From Anaerolineales bacterium (GTDB taxonomy: Bacteria > Chloroflexota > Anaerolineae > 4572-78 > J111): a stretch of DNA of 6,151 nucleotides. Positions 3,971 to 6,151 of this stretch are shown in pieces. Location: the NCBI GenBank assembly GCA_012032575.1, contig JAAUSP010000465.1, positions 1 to 6,151 on the forward strand. Direction: 5' to 3'. Within the stretch, counting starts at the first letter, position 1. Every line of letters begins with the position of its first letter. The notes beneath the pieces are model-generated. The model did not search any database, had not been told where the DNA came from, and worked only from the letters and a program-made list of their open reading frames with translations. The position numbers were made by a program, and so were the translations under genes.

Positions 3971-6151
3971 TTACTTCACTACAATATTAACCAATCGCCC
4001 CGGCACGTAAATCACCTTGACCGGCGTTTTGCCTTCCAGATGGCGCTGGACACCTTCGGTGGCCAGGGCTTGCGCTTTGGCCTCATCCTCGCCAATCTCA
4101 ACCGGCACTTCGATTTTATCGCGGACTTTGCCATTAATCTGCACCGCAATTTCAACCACGTCTTCTTTGGCCAGAGCCTCATCCCAGGCGGGCCAGCTTT
4201 GCTGGTGAACGCTGTAAGGCTGGCCCAGTTTGGCCCACATCTCCTCGGCGATGTGGGGAAAACCGGGGGCCAGCAGCAAACCAGGGTTTGGATAGCTTCG
4301 GTCCAGGCGGGATGGCTGACAATCCCCGGCGCAGCACTGCGAATGGCAACCAGGGCATTGGTGTATTCCATCAAACCGGCCACCATCGTATTGAAACTGA
4401 AACTCTCAATATCCTGCGTCACCCGCCGAATAGCCTGATGCTGCTTGCGGCGCAACTCGCGTAACTGAACTTCTGTCGGCGCTCCCCTGCTCCCCTGCTC
4501 CCCTGCTCCCCTGCTGTTTTCTCCCGTCGCCAAATCCCAGGCCCGTTCCAAAAATCGCTGCACGCCCAGAATACCCTTGCTGTCCCAGGGGCCGCCCTGG
4601 TCCCAACGAAAGCCGAACATCAGATAGCCGCGCACCGTGTCAGCGCCATAAGCCTGGACCAGATCGTCAGGGGCGACAACGTTGCCGCGGCTTTTGCTCA
4701 TCTTTTCCCGGTCTTCGCCCAGGATGATACCCTGGTTGAACAGGGCGTTCATCGGCTCGTCGAAGGGAACCACGCCCATATCGTGCATGGCTTTGGTGAA
4801 AAAGCGAGTGTACAGCAGGTGCATGGTGGCGTGCTCGATGCCGCCGGTGTACTGGTCAACCGGCAGCCAGTACTGGCCCTCGGTCGGGTTGAAGGGTATA
4901 TCGTGTGGCGACAGCGGCTGCTCGTCTTTCCAATATGGGTCCATGTAAGCGTACTGGTACCAACTGGAGCACATAAAGGTGTCCATCGTGTCGGTTTCCC
5001 GCTCGGCGTTTGCAGCGCCGCACTGCGGCATTTAACATACCGGAAACCCTCGTGAAACTTTAACGGCGACTCGCCGGTGGGCATAAATTGGACATCCTCC
5101 GGTAGTTCGACCGGCAGTTCGGCGTAAGGCACGGGCACGATGCCGCACGAAGGGCAGGTAATCATCGGGATGGGGCAGCCCCAGTAGCGCTGCCGGCTGA
5201 TCAGCCAATCGCGCAGGCGGTAGGTCACAGCAAATTTGCCGATGCCCTGCTGCTCCAGCCAGCGGGTCACAGCCCGGCGGCCTTCGGTTGCGGGAGTCAA
5301 ATCGGCGGGCAGACCGTACTGAGCGGCCACTTCGGGCGTCCAGTCTTCCAGGCTGTATTTGGCGATGGTTGCATAGCCATTGAACGGGCCGCTGTTAACC
5401 AACGTCCCCGGCTCGGCGTAGGCCGCCGGGAGCGGTTGTCTATCCCAATCTTTGGGGGCTACCACCACCGGAATCGGCAGGCCGTACTTTTGAGCAAAGG
5501 CGAAGTCGCGCTCGTCGCCGCTGGGCACGGCCATAATGGCCCCGGTGCCGTAGGTCATCAAAACGTAGTCGGCAATCCAGATCGGAATGCGCTCCTGGTT
5601 GACCGGATTGATGGCATACGCGCCGATGAACACCCCTGTTTTTTCCTTGTCGGTCGCCAGCCGGTCAATCTCGGTCTGGCGGGTGGCCTGGGCGATGTAG
5701 GCGTCCACGGCCGCTTTTTGCTCCGGCGTGGTCAGTTCGGCCACCAGTGGATGCTCCGGGGCCAAAACCATGAAGGTCGCGCCCCACAGGGTGTCGGGCC
5801 GGGTGGTGAAAATGGGGATGTCGTAGCCGCCCTTTTCCGTTTTAAAGACCACTTCCGCGCCTTCGCTGCGGCCAATCCAGTTTTTCTGCATAGCGTGGAC
5901 CCGCTCCGGCCAGGTCAGGTGCGAATAATCCAGCAGTTCGTCGGCGTATTGGGTGATTCTGAAGAACCACTGGTTCAAATCTTTTTTGATGACCGGCGTG
6001 CCGCAGCGCTCGCAGTGGCGGTCTTCGCCCCAGACTTGCTCGCGGGCCAGGGTGGTGTTGCAGGTGGGACAAAAATCCACCGGCGACATGGTTTGTAGGC
6101 CAGGCCCATATCGAACAGCTTCAGGAAGAACCACTGGGTCCATTTGTAGTA
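3971..6151 (-). CDS. leuS: Leucyl-tRNA synthetase, 5' end off window, three apparent frameshifts
   Basis: This class I synthetase charges tRNA-Leu with leucine in the cytosol and hydrolyses mischarged products. About 727 codons are present of the usual 820-860; the HIGH motif lies off the right edge. In order on the minus strand: YYKWTQWFFLKL at the edge; a zinc ribbon CPTC...CERCG (about 6070-6000); the CP1 editing domain with TTRPDTLWG (5781-5807) and GTGAIMAVPSGDERD with its conserved Asp (about 5510-5550); DWLISRQRYWGCPIP; a second zinc site, CPSCG then KCPQCG; SSWY; the catalytic KMSKS loop (4690-4704); the anticodon-binding helices; and a C-terminal tRNA-binding domain, VQINGKVRDKIEVP, ending VNIVVK-stop. 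The reading frame breaks near 6092, 5028 and 4279, each time by one missing base, with perfect resumption. A microsatellite-coded linker lies at 4481-4515. For an essential gene, sequencing indels are the likely cause. Confidence 0.95.
4277..4282 (-). other. Frame break 3 in leuS (one base missing)
   Basis: The frame reading HPAWTEAIQTLV continues nonsensically as CCWPPVFPTS. One base over, it reads LLLAPGFPHIAEEMWAKLGQP, the conserved C-terminal helix region. Adding one T to the TTT run on the minus strand (AAA at 4278-4280) restores the frame. Confidence 0.9.
4481..4515. repeat. 8-bp microsatellite (GCTCCCCT)x4.4 inside leuS
   Basis: Four exact tandem copies of GCTCCCCT (4481-4512) plus GCT. 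Read on the minus strand as leuS it encodes the linker SRGAGEQGSRGA between the catalytic core and the anticodon-binding helices (LRELRRKQHQ). Eight is not a multiple of three, so gaining or losing one unit would break the frame. Gly/Glu/Ser-rich repeats of this AGGGGAGC type are, as I recall, common in cyanobacterial and some Chloroflexota genomes. Confidence 0.9.
5026..5031 (-). other. Frame break 2 in leuS (one base missing)
   Basis: The frame reading LKFHEGFRYVKC continues as RSAALQTPSG. In another frame the expected PQCGAANAERETDTMDTF follows. Restoring one C in the minus-strand TGCCGCAG run (GG at 5027-5028 on the plus strand) gives KCPQCG, a complete zinc-ribbon half, and repairs the frame. 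Confidence 0.92.
6087..6094 (-). other. Frame break 1 in leuS (one base missing)
   Basis: From the right edge the frame reads YYKWTQWFFLKLFDMGLAYK and then PCRRWIFVPP. One frame over, it reads MSPVDFCPTCNTTLAREQV, the expected continuation. One extra base in the minus-strand AAACC stretch (6090-6094) joins them as K-(A/T)-MSPVDF. Confidence 0.9.

Noticed and set aside
4481..4515. CRISPR-like or short-spaced repeat array
   Set aside because: The units are contiguous 8-mers without spacers and lie inside a coding region, so this is a microsatellite.
5436..6098. Open plus-strand frame of 220 codons
   Set aside because: It lies antisense to the leuS editing domain, whose motifs are unmistakable on the minus strand. 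The plus-strand translation is Gly/His/Val-rich with no recognisable domain.
6091..6143. ATG near 6143 as the start of a separate leuS-like protein
   Set aside because: The first residues in that frame (MDPVVLPEAVRYGPGLQT) are out-of-frame reading of the conserved YYKWTQWFFLKLFDMGLAYK segment. Real leuS frame sequence reaches the window edge.

Overview
The window looks like ordinary chromosomal DNA from a moderately GC-rich bacterium, most plausibly a member of the Chloroflexota (Anaerolineae-like). That placement is an inference. It rests on the style of the leucyl-tRNA synthetase and dihydrolipoamide dehydrogenase proteins, a Uma2-family gene, a sensorless NarL-type histidine kinase and a GTCATTTCGAG-type dispersed palindromic repeat. 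No rRNA or tRNA gene, phage gene, transposase or CRISPR array is visible.

Layout, left to right. (1) 1-1068, minus: most of lpdA, dihydrolipoamide dehydrogenase, running off the left edge and broken by one apparent single-base loss near 610. (2) 1069-1257: a divergent intergenic region with an extended -10 promoter for lpdA and a separate, well-formed promoter for the plus-strand gene. (3) 1258-1566, plus: a 102-aa acidic protein I do not recognise. It ends at a strong hairpin (1598-1638) that probably terminates transcription from both sides. (4) 3775 down to 1637, minus: a compact three-gene unit of Uma2/DUF820 protein, RHG-type histidine phosphatase and cytosolic histidine kinase. The gap is 7 nt between the first two, and there is an ATGA stop/start overlap between the last two. 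(5) 3776-3970: an intergenic region rich in inverted repeats, including a 101-bp palindromic dispersed-repeat-like element directly after leuS. (6) 6151 down to 3971, minus: the C-terminal four-fifths of leuS, leucyl-tRNA synthetase, entering from the right edge, with three apparent single-base losses and an in-frame 8-bp microsatellite.

lpdA and leuS are housekeeping genes. All four frame breaks in them fit the loss of exactly one base, and the protein resumes perfectly conserved in the new frame. Uncorrected sequencing or assembly indels are the simplest explanation; a paralogue or real decay is less likely. The three genes between them are intact.

The most interesting biology is the coupling of a histidine phosphatase to a sensorless histidine kinase. 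This could be a phosphohistidine write/erase pair, but the sequence alone does not prove it. The repeat element downstream of leuS has arms that can each fold with tandem G-A mismatches, on opposite strands, and is the other feature worth a second look.
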